Shown: positions 24,849-33,653 of the stretch, piece by piece
Numbering within the stretch: position 1 is the first letter of the stretch
Layout: each line of letters opens with the position of its first letter
Origin: CAZGXI01 sp964529715
GTDB lineage: Bacteria; Chloroflexota; Anaerolineae; Aggregatilineales; Ch27
Direction of reading: 5' to 3'
NCBI GenBank assembly: GCA_964529715.1
Contig: CAZGXI010000001.1
Coordinates: 186,001 to 250,000 of the forward strand
Length of the DNA: 64,000 bases
Made by a program: the position numbers and the translations under genes
Notes under the pieces: model-generated
Seen by the model: the letters and a program-made list of their open reading frames with translations, nothing else
What the model was told of the DNA's origin: nothing
Databases searched by the model: none

Positions 24849-26009
24849 CTACACAACTTCCCGCCGGATGGTCACGGTCGCCAGCGCCAGCATCCCCACG
24901 CCGAACAGGATCAACACGCCCAGCAGCGGCGCGATCTCGCCCAGCCCCCAGCCCTTGATCATCACTGCGCGCAAGGCTTCGTTGGCGTAAGTCAGCGGCA
25001 ACACGTAGGCGAAAGGCCGCAGCACACCCGGCAGGTCGCCCACCGGCCAGATCAGCCCCGACAGCAGCACCATCGGGAAGATCACCAGCGGGATGAACTG
25101 CAACACCTGGAACTCGTTGCGGGCGAAGGTAGAGAGAAAAATGCCCAGGTTCACCGCCGTCACCACCACCAGCGCCAGCACCAAAAAGACGAGCAACAGG
25201 CTGCCCGCATAATGAATGCCCACCACGATCACGACGAACAGCAGCAACAATCCCGCCTGTGCCAGCGCAAAAACCAGGAAGCCAAGCATATACCCGGCGG
25301 CGATCTCCAGGCGATTGGCCGGCGTCGCCAGCAGGCGCTCCATCGTTCCCTGCGACCGCTCGCGCAAAAAAGACACGGTGGTGAGCAAAAAGACAAAGAA
25401 GAACACGATCAACCCGATGTAGACCGGTGCGAAGAAGTCCAGCAAGTCGTATTCCGCCCCGCCGTAAAGGTAAGTCGCCTCGACGGTGATCGGCAGGTCG
25501 TGCATGTTGATGGCAGGCATCCCGCTCAGTGACGCCAGCCCGGCCAACGCCTGAATCGCGGCGCGGGTCAGATTGCCTTTCAGTGACAGGGCGTCTGTTG
25601 GGTTCGCCCCTTCCAGGTGCAGCGGGATGGTTGCCCGGCGCGCCTGGGCAAACCCGGCGGAAAATTCCGGCGGGAAGGTTGCCACGCCGCGCACCCGCCC
25701 GCCACGCAAGGCTTCCTCGGCTTCTGGGGCGCTCAGGGGAACGACGATCACACCTTCGCCCTCTTCCAGCGCCGCCACGATCCGTTCCGCCAGGGAGACA
25801 TGCCCGACCAGCAGCACGTCCACACCCTCGTCTTGGTTGACCACGCCCAGCGGGACGGCCCCGGCCTCAGAACGCAGCAACAGCGCCCCTAACGCCAGGA
25901 CCAGCATCGGCGCGACCAGAAAAAGCGCGACCGTGCGGCGGTCACGCGCGATCTGCCGGATTACCCGTCCGGCCAGGGTCAGCGTGCGGTTGCTGGGATT
26001 GGCGTTCAC
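24849..26009 (-). CDS. ABC-2 type transporter permease
   Basis: 386 residues from a GTG at 26009 that shares one base with the ATPase stop (TAGTG). Layout is typical of ABC-2 export permeases: one N-terminal membrane segment (VALFLVAPMLVLALGALLL), a ~150-residue external domain, then five membrane segments from about 195 on. The cytosolic loop FLRERSQGTMERLLATPANR is the family signature. FPMVLLSGLIWPVGDLPG is the usual loop before the last segments. Together with the next gene it forms an exporter, probably for a drug or lipid-like compound, under a TetR regulator. Cargo cannot be named. Confidence 0.92.
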   Translation of the reverse strand: MNANPSNRTLTLAGRVIRQIARDRRTVALFLVAPMLVLALGALLLRSEAGAVPLGVVNQDEGVDVLLVGHVSLAERIVAALEEGEGVIVVPLSAPEAEEALRGGRVRGVATFPPEFSAGFAQARRATIPLHLEGANPTDALSLKGNLTRAAIQALAGLASLSGMPAINMHDLPITVEATYLYGGAEYDLLDFFAPVYIGLIVFFFVFLLTTVSFLRERSQGTMERLLATPANRLEIAAGYMLGFLVFALAQAGLLLLFVVIVVGIHYAGSLLLVFLVLALVVVTAVNLGIFLSTFARNEFQVLQFIPLVIFPMVLLSGLIWPVGDLPGVLRPFAYVLPLTYANEALRAVMIKGWGLGEIAPLLGVLILFGVGMLALATVTIRREVV

Positions 26010-26722
26010 TAGGCGGCTCCTTCTGCAAAACACAAGAAAGCATCTTCTAAGGTGGTCGTCCCGGCGCGCTGCCGGAGTTCCGCGCTGCTGCCCTCGGCCA
26101 ACAATCGCCCCTGCCGGACAAAGCCCAGGCGGTCGCAGCGTTCGGCCTCATCCATCACATGGCTGGAGACGACAATCGTCACCCCCTCGGCAGTCAGACG
26201 CCGGAAATGCTGCCAGAACTGCACCCGAAGCTGCGGATCAACACCGACCGTCGGCTCGTCTAACAGCAGCAGACGAGGACGGTGCACCAGGGCACAGGCC
26301 AGCGAAACGCGCTGTTTCATGCCGCCGGAAAGCGTCCCCACCAAGCTGTCAGCCCGTTCGGAAAGGTCCACCAGCGCAATCACCTCGTCTATCCGCGCCT
26401 GAGTCACGCCGCCCGCCATCGCGCCGAAGAAGCCTACGTTCTCCCGCACGGTCAAGTCATTGTAAAGGGCGTGCGCCTGGGTCATGTAGCCCACCTGGGC
26501 CAGCACCGCCTTATCCGGCATCGGCGCATCCAGCACGCGCACCGTACCGCTGTCGGCGCGCAGCAGCCCGGCGATCAGGCGGATTAGCGTCGTCTTGCCG
26601 GCGCCGTTCGGACCGAGCAGACCGTAAACCAGTCCAGTGGGCACGCGCAGCGACAGCCCACGCACGGCGTGAATACTGCCGAACGCTTTGCTCACATTTT
26701 CAACGACAACCACATCGGCCAT
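26009..26722 (-). CDS. ABC transporter ATP-binding protein
   Basis: 237 residues from the ATG at 26722, chosen because AAGGA lies 9 nt upstream and the first ABC strand starts at once; a GTG at 26767 overlapping the TetR stop is also open. Motifs in order: Walker A GPNGAGKTT, Q-loop YMTQAHALYNDLT, signature LSGGMKQRVS, Walker B LLLLDEPTVGVD, and H-loop VVSSHVMDEA. All are intact, so ATP hydrolysis is expected. It energises the permease translated next. This is the DrrA/CcmA-like exporter subfamily. Confidence 0.95.
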   Translation of the reverse strand: MADVVVVENVSKAFGSIHAVRGLSLRVPTGLVYGLLGPNGAGKTTLIRLIAGLLRADSGTVRVLDAPMPDKAVLAQVGYMTQAHALYNDLTVRENVGFFGAMAGGVTQARIDEVIALVDLSERADSLVGTLSGGMKQRVSLACALVHRPRLLLLDEPTVGVDPQLRVQFWQHFRRLTAEGVTIVVSSHVMDEAERCDRLGFVRQGRLLAEGSSAELRQRAGTTTLEDAFLCFAEGAA

Positions 26723-26763
26723 AGTCAATCGTCCTTGCTGAATCAGTGGGTTGAGGCTCATCG

Positions 26764-27393
26764 TCACTGCCCTGCCGTTTCCGGCGCAGACAGCCCACGC
26801 ACCATGATGCTCACCAACCCGTTTAGCCAGGTTTTCCCCGCCGCCGGGATAAACGGCAGGCTGTCCAGATTTAATTGACGCAGGATCAATTCGGTAATCA
26901 TAAAGCCGACCATCTGGCTGACGAACATGCGCGCCAGCACCGGCGCGGGCAGGTCGCGGCGCACTTCAGGAAAGGCCAGGATACGACTAAACAATTGGAA
27001 GAAGCCGGGAATGACCTGCGCAACAAAGGTTGCCAGCGTGCGTCCCTCAAACTCCTGAAAGTCGATGAGCACCAGTTGGAAAAAGTCCAGGCGGTGCTGC
27101 ATGACCGACCACATCGTGTCCAACCAGTTGTATAGCACCTCCTCCAGCGTTTCGCCCTGGACCTGTTCCAGCGCCGCCAGCAGATGAGGGTAAGGGCTGC
27201 GGCTTGCCAGCAGCGCGGTGAAGATAGCTTCCTTGCTGGGGAAGTGGTTATACAGGCCGCTCACGGCGCGCCCGAAGCCCGCCTCCGCCGCGATCTGACG
27301 CATACTGGTCGCCGCGTATCCCTGGCGACGAAACAGGCGTTCCGCCGCCGCCAGGATTTGCTCCCGCCGTTCCTCCCCGCGCTGCTGCGGCAT
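26764..27393 (-). CDS. TetR/AcrR family transcriptional regulator
   Basis: 209 residues from the ATG at 27393, preceded by GGAGGAG. The TetR_N helix-turn-helix is at residues about 6-55: REQILAAAERLFRRQGYAAT, then MRQIAAEAGFGRAVSGLYNHF and PSKEAIF. The C-terminal ligand-binding domain is helical and hydrophobic. It is the first gene of the ABC exporter operon and probably represses it: a GAACG-GT-CGTTC palindrome lies just upstream of the start. The inducer is unknown. Confidence 0.93.
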   Translation of the reverse strand: MPQQRGEERREQILAAAERLFRRQGYAATSMRQIAAEAGFGRAVSGLYNHFPSKEAIFTALLASRSPYPHLLAALEQVQGETLEEVLYNWLDTMWSVMQHRLDFFQLVLIDFQEFEGRTLATFVAQVIPGFFQLFSRILAFPEVRRDLPAPVLARMFVSQMVGFMITELILRQLNLDSLPFIPAAGKTWLNGLVSIMVRGLSAPETAGQ

Positions 27394-27413
27394 TGCTCCT
27401 CCACTCAAAAAGT

Positions 27414-27425
27414 GAACGGTCGTTC
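27414..27425 (-). promoter_or_regulatory. putative TetR operator
   Basis: GAACGGTCGTTC, an inverted repeat with 5-bp arms, flanked by further TGAAC/GTTCA half-sites (up to 27430). It lies 21 bp before the TetR start, where a self-repression site is expected. Position and form fit the TetR/AcrR family; binding not shown. Confidence 0.5.
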
Positions 27426-27505
27426 GTTCATATTTTCGGTCCAAAACCACGTTCTGTCAAGTGTTTGCCAGGATTGATCCGATCTCAGGACCAGACGCCG
27501 CCGTT

Positions 27506-28735
27506 TTACGCCGTTTGCCGCCGCGCCAGACTGCCCAACCAGCCGACCAGACCCGCCCCGGCCAGGCGCAGCACTCCGCCCACGAAGATCGCCCCCGCCA
27601 GGCTTACCCCTGCGTTGACCAACGCACTGCCCAACAGCGGCGCCACAAACACCGACAGGAAGATCACCTGGTGGTAGGCCGTGCTGTAGCGCGTCATGTC
27701 CTCGATGGGTGTGATCTGGGTGAAGTAGCCGAACAGTCCGATCCCGCCTAACGCCCACGATGCCCCACCGACCGCTGCCGATACCAACGCCATTGCCAGG
27801 CTCGGCGACAGCGCCACGATCAGCGCGGAGGCGCTCATGCCGACCATGATCAGAGCAATCACTGGCAGGTTGCCCAGCCGCTTTACCAGCCGGTCGGCAA
27901 AGGCAGACACCAACGCCCCGGCAGCCAGTTCGACCAGCGCTGAAATAGACATAAACGCCTCATCCGCCCCCATCTCATTGATCAGGCGCAGGTTGAAGAT
28001 GGCCGACAGAAAGAACACCGGCAGATGCATCAGGATCGCCACCGCCGCTACACGATGAAAGGACGACGAGCGCCAGGGCGACACCGTCGTCGCGGTCTGC
28101 GCCGAAGGGGGGACCGACTCCGGCACACGGACGCGCATCACCTCGCGCTGGCTGAGCAGCACGAACACGAACGAGACGGCGAACATGACCTGGTAATTGC
28201 CCGGAAACGGTGCTTCCTTGAGCCAGAAGCCCAGCGCCAGCGCGCTGATCGCCAGCCCGACGTTCAAGGCGATGTTGCGGCGGCTGACCAGCGTCGCCAG
28301 CCGGTCGATATGGACCGCCTCGCGCAGCAGCACGACGAAGATCGTCGAGGCCACCCCGTCCGGCAGCGCGGTCAGCGCCGCCGTCGTGATCAGCCAGAAC
28401 GGCTGCCATTCCGGCGGGAAAAAGGGCGTGAAGGCCGGCAGCAGAAACTTGAGCCGGGCCAGCAGCGTTGGCCAGAACATCGCCCGAACCGAATCCCGGT
28501 ATTTGCGCCGCCACCACGTGCTGAGCGACGCCGCCACCATGAACGCTACCGACGGCAACGACGACAACAGCCCCAATTCGATGGGCGTCATGTCGATGCG
28601 CACGGCGTACACACCGAGAAAGCGCCAGATTGCCTGGGCCGCCAGACCAAACCAGACCACGTCCCAGATCAGGTGGCGGAAGTTGGCGTTTTCGTGCGGC
28701 GCAGGCGAAGGTAAATCGGTCGTCGGCGTGGTCAT
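27506..28735 (-). CDS. MFS transporter
   Basis: 409 residues with about 12 hydrophobic segments in two halves, as in the major facilitator superfamily. The loop between segments 2 and 3 holds STWWRRKYRDSVRAMFWPTL in place of the classical GxxxDRxGRR motif, so it is a divergent member. A cytosolic central loop (RVRVPESVPPSAQTATTVSP) separates the halves. The second half has FADRLVKRLGNLPVIALI, the repeat of the motif-A loop, with Asp and Arg. Cargo unknown. It is 113 bp upstream of the TetR gene on the same strand and is probably a separate unit. Confidence 0.85.
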   Translation of the reverse strand: MTTPTTDLPSPAPHENANFRHLIWDVVWFGLAAQAIWRFLGVYAVRIDMTPIELGLLSSLPSVAFMVAASLSTWWRRKYRDSVRAMFWPTLLARLKFLLPAFTPFFPPEWQPFWLITTAALTALPDGVASTIFVVLLREAVHIDRLATLVSRRNIALNVGLAISALALGFWLKEAPFPGNYQVMFAVSFVFVLLSQREVMRVRVPESVPPSAQTATTVSPWRSSSFHRVAAVAILMHLPVFFLSAIFNLRLINEMGADEAFMSISALVELAAGALVSAFADRLVKRLGNLPVIALIMVGMSASALIVALSPSLAMALVSAAVGGASWALGGIGLFGYFTQITPIEDMTRYSTAYHQVIFLSVFVAPLLGSALVNAGVSLAGAIFVGGVLRLAGAGLVGWLGSLARRQTA

Positions 28736-28844
28736 TCAATATTCCGTCTCAGCGGGTAGGGTCAATCTGGCGAGTAAAGATACCACTGCTGGGATAGTCT
28801 GGGGAAGGGAACAAAGGGCATATCGGACGCGGCACAAACAAACA

Positions 28845-28865
28845 GGGCGACCGCCTGGGCCGCCC
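28845..28865 (-). terminator. intrinsic terminator of etfBA
   Basis: On the minus strand GGGCGGCC pairs with GGTCGCCC (28858-28865 with 28845-28852, one G-U), followed by TGTTTGTTTG. It lies 24 bp after the etfA stop. Confidence 0.6.
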
Positions 28866-28888
28866 CGTCGTAGGCGTTCTCTGCTGCG

Positions 28889-29872
28889 TTACTTCCCCAG
28901 CCGCCGCCGGAATTCCGCCGTCAGCGCGGGCAGCACCTGGAACATATCACCGACAATGCCGTAATGCGCCAGCTTAAAGATCGGCGCCTCGGGGTCCTTG
29001 TTGATGGCGACGATCACTTTGGCTGTACGCATCCCCGCCTGGTGCTGGATCGCGCCGGAAATGCCACATGCAATATACAGGTCCGGGCTGACGACCTTGC
29101 CCGTCTGCCCGACCTGATGCGCGTAAGGAATGTACCCCGCATCGACGGCGGCGCGGCTGGCCCCGACCGCCGCGCCCAACACGGCAGCCAGTTCGCGGAT
29201 CGGCGCAAAGCCCTCGGCGCTGCCCACCGCGCGCCCGCCGGAGACAATGATGGCCGCGTCGGTGAGGTTCACTTCGCCGCCGGCCTCTGCCAGATTCTCA
29301 CTGCGGATCGGGATGTCGCTCTCGGCCAGAACAGGTCGGACACGGGTGATCTCCCCCTGGTGGCCCACGTCCACCGACGGCGGCTTGAAGGCGCGGCTGC
29401 GCAGCGTGGCGAACCATGTTTCCCCAGCGGCAACCTCGACCTCGGCCAGCAGCTTGCCGCCATAGACCGAGCGCGTCGCCTTGAGCGCGTCGCCCTGCAT
29501 CGCCAGCGCAAGCACGTCCGCCAGCAGCGGCGAGTCGGTGTCCGCCGCCGACGCGGCCAGCAGCTCCCGCCCCCGGCTGGTCGCCCCGGCCAGCACGGCC
29601 TGTGGCCTGTTCTCCTGGGCCAGGCGAGTCAGCAGGGCAGCGTAAGGCTCCAGGCGGTAATCGGCCAGCGTCGGATCGTCGGCGAGCAGCACACGGTCCG
29701 CCCCACGCTGGATCGCTTCCTGCGCCAGCGCCTCCACGCCCCGCCCGAAGACCAGGGCCGTCAGTTCGGCGTCCAGCGCGTCCGCGATCTCACGGCCCTT
29801 GCCCAACGCTTCCCACGCCGCCGGGACGGCCTGCCCCTTGAATTGTTCAACCCACACGTAAACCGCGCACAT
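28889..29872 (-). CDS. etfA: electron transfer flavoprotein subunit alpha
   Basis: 327 residues from the ATG at 29872, two bases after the etfB stop. The N-terminal half is an adenine-nucleotide-hydrolase-like domain (VYVWVEQFKG, LAGATSRGRELLAASAA). The C-terminal FAD domain contains IIVSGGRAVGSAEGF, AVGASRAAVDAGYIPYAHQV, GQTGKVVSPDLYIACGISGA and VAINKDPEAPIFKLAHYGIV, the complete ETF-alpha FAD-binding signature. With EtfB it carries electrons from acyl-CoA dehydrogenases to the quinone pool. A longer frame upstream overlaps etfB and is not a real start. Confidence 0.96.
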   Translation of the reverse strand: MCAVYVWVEQFKGQAVPAAWEALGKGREIADALDAELTALVFGRGVEALAQEAIQRGADRVLLADDPTLADYRLEPYAALLTRLAQENRPQAVLAGATSRGRELLAASAADTDSPLLADVLALAMQGDALKATRSVYGGKLLAEVEVAAGETWFATLRSRAFKPPSVDVGHQGEITRVRPVLAESDIPIRSENLAEAGGEVNLTDAAIIVSGGRAVGSAEGFAPIRELAAVLGAAVGASRAAVDAGYIPYAHQVGQTGKVVSPDLYIACGISGAIQHQAGMRTAKVIVAINKDPEAPIFKLAHYGIVGDMFQVLPALTAEFRRRLGK

Positions 29873-29874
29873 AG

Positions 29875-30657
29875 TCAGACCACCTTTTCCGCCAGCAGCC
29901 GATCTACCAGGACGCGCGCCTGCTCCTCGACGGTCGCGCCTTCGATCAACTGCACCGTCCCCGCGCGGATGGGCAAATTCTGATAAGCGGCCACGCGAAC
30001 CTTCGGGGTGGGCACGCTGACGCCCAGGTCCGCCGCGCCCCACACAGGGATCGTCGCTTTGGTCGCCTTGCGGATGCCCATGAACGAGGGATAGCGCGGC
30101 GTGTTGATCTCTTTCAGCACGTTGATCACGGCAGGCAGCCTGCCAGAGAGCGTCTCCCTGCCCTGCTCCACCATCCGCTCCACGCGGATCGTCCGGCCTG
30201 CCGGGTCAAGGGCAACGATCTTCGAGACGAAGCCGAGCGCCGTCCAGCCGAGCTTGCGCGCCGCCTGGAAGATATGCTGGTCGGTGGCTTCGTCGGCGGC
30301 CTCTTTGCCGAACAGAACCAGGTCCACGTCGCCCATCTTCTGCACCGCCGCAGCAAAGACCGCCGCGTAACCCAGGCTGTCCAGGCCGGCCCATGCCTCG
30401 TCCCACAGCCGGACCGCCGCGTCTGCGCCCATCGCCAGGGCGTGTTTGAGCGCCTCGTTGTGCACCTCCGGCCCGACAGCCACGACGGTCACGCTGCCGT
30501 TGTGCGCTTTGGCCTGCGCCAGCGCCTCCTCGACGGCAAACTCGTCCCAGGGGTTGATCACCATTGGCGCATCCCCGAACCTCACCGACCCATCGGCGGC
30601 GGCTTCGAGCCTGGCCGCCGTGTCGGGCGTGCTGCGCGTACCGACCACGATGTGCAA
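29875..30657 (-). CDS. etfB: electron transfer flavoprotein subunit beta
   Basis: 260 residues, normal size. It starts MHIVVGTRSTPDTAARLE and has NPWDEFAVEEALAQAK, GPEVHNEALKHALAMGADAA and FGKEAADEATDQHIFQAAR, the AMP-binding and subunit-interface segments of ETF-beta. ERMVEQGRETLSGRLPAVIN is the loop that docks to partner dehydrogenases. It is translated just ahead of etfA. An acyl-CoA dehydrogenase gene at 37045-38259 is a possible electron donor. Confidence 0.96.
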   Translation of the reverse strand: MHIVVGTRSTPDTAARLEAAADGSVRFGDAPMVINPWDEFAVEEALAQAKAHNGSVTVVAVGPEVHNEALKHALAMGADAAVRLWDEAWAGLDSLGYAAVFAAAVQKMGDVDLVLFGKEAADEATDQHIFQAARKLGWTALGFVSKIVALDPAGRTIRVERMVEQGRETLSGRLPAVINVLKEINTPRYPSFMGIRKATKATIPVWGAADLGVSVPTPKVRVAAYQNLPIRAGTVQLIEGATVEEQARVLVDRLLAEKVV

Positions 30658-30669
30658 GGCAGGACCCTC

Positions 30670-32499
30670 CTATCTCATTAAATGATTAACATCTAAAAAC
30701 ATCTCTGGCGTGTTGAATGCGTTGAAAAACAACGGCGTACCCGCAAAGGACAGCGGCGACACTGGCCCAATGGTCATAAACGAGTACTCACGTGATGCAG
30801 TGTCAAAGGAAGAATGGGGATCGCGGAACAGCTTATACAGATCAAGAGCCTTGCTGCGCGCGCCGACCAACTCGCTTAGCGCCTGCAACTCCATCCCCAT
30901 CCCCAGTCCAAATCCGAGGAAGAAAATCCGTAACTGTCCGATAATCTCCCTGTGGAGACTGGAAAGGGTCTGGCTGATAAACATCCAACCTAGTCCCTGC
31001 TTACGAGTGGTGCGGACGGCATCAATGAACGTGTCTCGCACAGACTTAAGCTCTTCGTTTTCGGGGTTTTCACGCGGCGCAAGCCGATGCGCCTCGTCGA
31101 TCAGCACCAGCGTATTGAGACTCCGATTCTGCTGGTAGGACTGCTCGGCACTGTACCGAATGCCATCCAAAAGCCGTTTGATAACCAACGCCTGGATGGT
31201 CTCATTCCAAAAAATGGAAGTATCCTTGTTGCCAGAAGCCGGTTCCCCTTCAAGTCCAGGCAGCAGCAGATTCGCTTGCTGCCCGGCGGACGCTTGCTGC
31301 TCGGCAGATAAATCAACAATGATGATCGGGCGCTGACCCTGTTCCAGATTGAATAGGTCGTTCAGTATCTTTTCGACTTGCTGTGCACCTGCGCGATCCT
31401 GGCGGAATAGTTCAGCGATGGGTCGCCAGTACTGCTGATAGAATTGGTCACGGTCCGATTCATTATAGACTGACTGAAAGCGATCACGCGATCCTTCAGA
31501 ACGATAAAATATCTTCTGCACTTGTTCTGTGCCTAACAATTCCCATGCCTTGTCAAAAGATGCACGCTCATGTAGCTTGCTCAGAGTCATATGACTCTTT
31601 TGCAGACGACCAGCAAGTGTATTACATGCAAGCTGGCGATTTTCGCCATGAGGTATACTCAATTGCTCGAAGAAAGAAGACTCGTAGAGAATCTGCGCAA
31701 ACAGCTCCCAACGATCTAGTACCAGGTCCCTCACACCGAACACCTTAAGATTCCTGTTTAGTTTCTTCGTAAGAATATCCTTTGTGGGCAGCCGGAATTC
31801 GCCCGGCACGGTTTCTCCCCGCGCCTCTTTAGCGAATTCCCCTTGAGGATCAATTACCAAAAGCCCCATGTTCTTGTACCGGGCATAAGCCAGCAGAATC
31901 ATCTTGGCAAGAACAGACTTACCCGATCCAGTCTTGCCAAAAACGCCGATATGATAGGCTTCGCCTGCGCCATTTGGCCCGCTGTCGAAGTGCTTGAACC
32001 ACATCGGCAATTGGGGCGTAGAACCATAGACATGACCAAGGTAAAACAGGTGCTCTTTGTAAGGAAGAAGTATTTCATTAAGTACGTGATCGTCTACCAG
32101 ATGGATCGTTGTACCTGTAGCAGGGACCGTGCCCAATAAACTTGGGCGATACCCCTTGGCAGTATTGCAAAAAACCGCGCTGACAATCATCTCCCCCAGA
32201 TGGGTGTCTTGCCGCCCACTCACAGCATCGACTTGCCCTCGCTGGCGTATCAGGCTGCGCATCGTTGGGTCTTCGTGCCAGACATTGCGCAGCGCCACCT
32301 CGGTAATTTGCCCCAGCGCGTAGTGTTCGCTGCCATCCTGCTGATAACAGAAGAGGGCCAATTCACCAACGAGCTTCTTATTCACCGCTTGCGCTAAAAT
32401 ATCCAGCGATAACTCGCTGGTTGAAGAGGGAGAGCCAATTACTCCGATACGTTCAGCGTTATCAATCAATTGCTTGACTTTGCTCATCTGTGAGTCCAT
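30670..32499 (-). CDS. HerA-type hexameric ATPase/helicase
   Basis: 609 residues from the ATG at 32499, which shares a base with the NurA stop (TGATG) and has GGGAGG 5 nt upstream. An N-terminal HAS-barrel-like domain (about 1-160) precedes the RecA-type motor: Walker A GVFGKTGSGKSVLAK (186-200), IDPQGEF (216-222), Walker B TLVLIDEAHRLAP (about 454-466), and a conserved Arg stretch DAVRTTRKQGLGWMFISQT. The C-terminus has the HerA-like PHSSFDTASREYSF. HerA pumps DNA into or past a NurA-type nuclease in archaeal end resection, and in bacteria the pair occurs in anti-phage loci. It is the last gene of a DruA-like/NurA/HerA unit. Codon use is less GC-biased than in flanking genes. Confidence 0.92.
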   Translation of the reverse strand: MDSQMSKVKQLIDNAERIGVIGSPSSTSELSLDILAQAVNKKLVGELALFCYQQDGSEHYALGQITEVALRNVWHEDPTMRSLIRQRGQVDAVSGRQDTHLGEMIVSAVFCNTAKGYRPSLLGTVPATGTTIHLVDDHVLNEILLPYKEHLFYLGHVYGSTPQLPMWFKHFDSGPNGAGEAYHIGVFGKTGSGKSVLAKMILLAYARYKNMGLLVIDPQGEFAKEARGETVPGEFRLPTKDILTKKLNRNLKVFGVRDLVLDRWELFAQILYESSFFEQLSIPHGENRQLACNTLAGRLQKSHMTLSKLHERASFDKAWELLGTEQVQKIFYRSEGSRDRFQSVYNESDRDQFYQQYWRPIAELFRQDRAGAQQVEKILNDLFNLEQGQRPIIIVDLSAEQQASAGQQANLLLPGLEGEPASGNKDTSIFWNETIQALVIKRLLDGIRYSAEQSYQQNRSLNTLVLIDEAHRLAPRENPENEELKSVRDTFIDAVRTTRKQGLGWMFISQTLSSLHREIIGQLRIFFLGFGLGMGMELQALSELVGARSKALDLYKLFRDPHSSFDTASREYSFMTIGPVSPLSFAGTPLFFNAFNTPEMFLDVNHLMR

Positions 32500-33653
32500 C
32501 ACGACCTCCCTGATTCGGTCCGGTAACCGTGTAAACCGAGAAAAATATCAGTGGCATCGCCCTGATAGGCTTCAGCCATCCGCTGACTGGTCACCTGTCT
32601 AAACGTGGGAATAGCCCTGGCTAACGACTTCACCATCCGATCTGCCATATAGAGCGGATATGGTTCCATCATTGCTGCCGCTCCACACTGATGCTTGACC
32701 GCATGGATAACCCCCGCCAAGCGTCCTGGGGTTTCAGCCATCGAACGACTGACTTCTAAACGTAGAGCAGGAAGCCAGGGATATGGACGATAATACACAA
32801 CACGAATATCTTGCAGATATTCCGTGATCTGGTTGACAGTTTCAGCGACCTCTTTGGATTCACCGGCATTGATAGGTCCGATTTCAAGATGCCAGGGCTT
32901 AGCAGGTTGCTGAAGCGCAAGTGGGCGTGTCATTTCCCCCGGTTGCAATACACTCGTCAGCATTGCACGATCGTCAATCGTGTCGGGCCAACCCAACCTC
33001 TGTCCAATCTCTCGCTTCACTGTGTATTTGGGGACCGCTACCCAGCCCCTATCTGATCTGTACGCTTTTAGAATTGTTTTGTAAGCAAGCAGGAATTCCC
33101 TGGCGCGTGAGAGTAAATACTTTGAAACATGCAAATCCACTGCATCTGGCAGGCTGTTCATCGCTTGGTTAAAAAAGATAATGGGTGTAGTCAGCGAGCC
33201 ATCAATAAAAACAACCTCGTGCGGCGCATTAACAGCCAGGGAAAGCTCCATTCCCATTGCTACCGCACGGACTATTGCTCCTGTGCTTTCATGATGGGCC
33301 TCAGGCCCGATCCAAACTTCATGGCGCGGATCTGGCCAAAAGCGTTTCTCCGAAGGGGGCGTGACTCCTTCCATGGCTACCGCGGCGGCAGCAACCAAAT
33401 CTGTCGCTAACAGGCGTTCCACAGCATAGGAACCGTCTACGCCACACGTCGTCGGTATGGGCACATATTCTAAATCCGCTTCCCGTGCAATAAGATTTGT
33501 CTGGCTCAATTGTTGGCGCCATATGGCCCTGTGCGCCCTTAAAGTCTCAAACGAGTCTAAAAGAACATTTCCTATATCCTGAGTACGATCCAACACTTCC
33601 TGGACAAGCGCAGCGGGAAGATCAGCAAATGGCCTTTCAGCATTTGTCGTCAT
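32499..33653 (-). CDS. NurA domain nuclease
   Basis: 384 residues. The NurA fold is indicated by TTCGVDGSYAVERL (68-81) with the first metal Asp, VVFIDGSL (147-154) with the second Asp, and the C-terminal PYPLYMADRMVKSLA, the family's conserved Tyr/Asp stretch. NurA is a 5'-3' exonuclease and endonuclease that works with HerA. The gene overlaps the DruA-like gene by 17 nt and the herA gene by one nucleotide, so all three are co-translated. No signal peptide. Active-site residues appear intact; nuclease polarity in this system is unknown. Confidence 0.87.
   Translation of the reverse strand: MTTNAERPFADLPAALVQEVLDRTQDIGNVLLDSFETLRAHRAIWRQQLSQTNLIAREADLEYVPIPTTCGVDGSYAVERLLATDLVAAAAVAMEGVTPPSEKRFWPDPRHEVWIGPEAHHESTGAIVRAVAMGMELSLAVNAPHEVVFIDGSLTTPIIFFNQAMNSLPDAVDLHVSKYLLSRAREFLLAYKTILKAYRSDRGWVAVPKYTVKREIGQRLGWPDTIDDRAMLTSVLQPGEMTRPLALQQPAKPWHLEIGPINAGESKEVAETVNQITEYLQDIRVVYYRPYPWLPALRLEVSRSMAETPGRLAGVIHAVKHQCGAAAMMEPYPLYMADRMVKSLARAIPTFRQVTSQRMAEAYQGDATDIFLGLHGYRTESGRS

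Noticed and set aside
24228..25532. Long plus-strand open frame of 434 codons opposite the GNAT and ABC permease genes
   Set aside because: The product is rich in His, Gln and Arg with no domain, and it lies antisense to two well-supported genes; typical shadow of GC-rich codons.
28025..28964. Two long plus-strand frames opposite the MFS gene
   Set aside because: Basic, repetitive composition typical of antisense frames of membrane protein genes.
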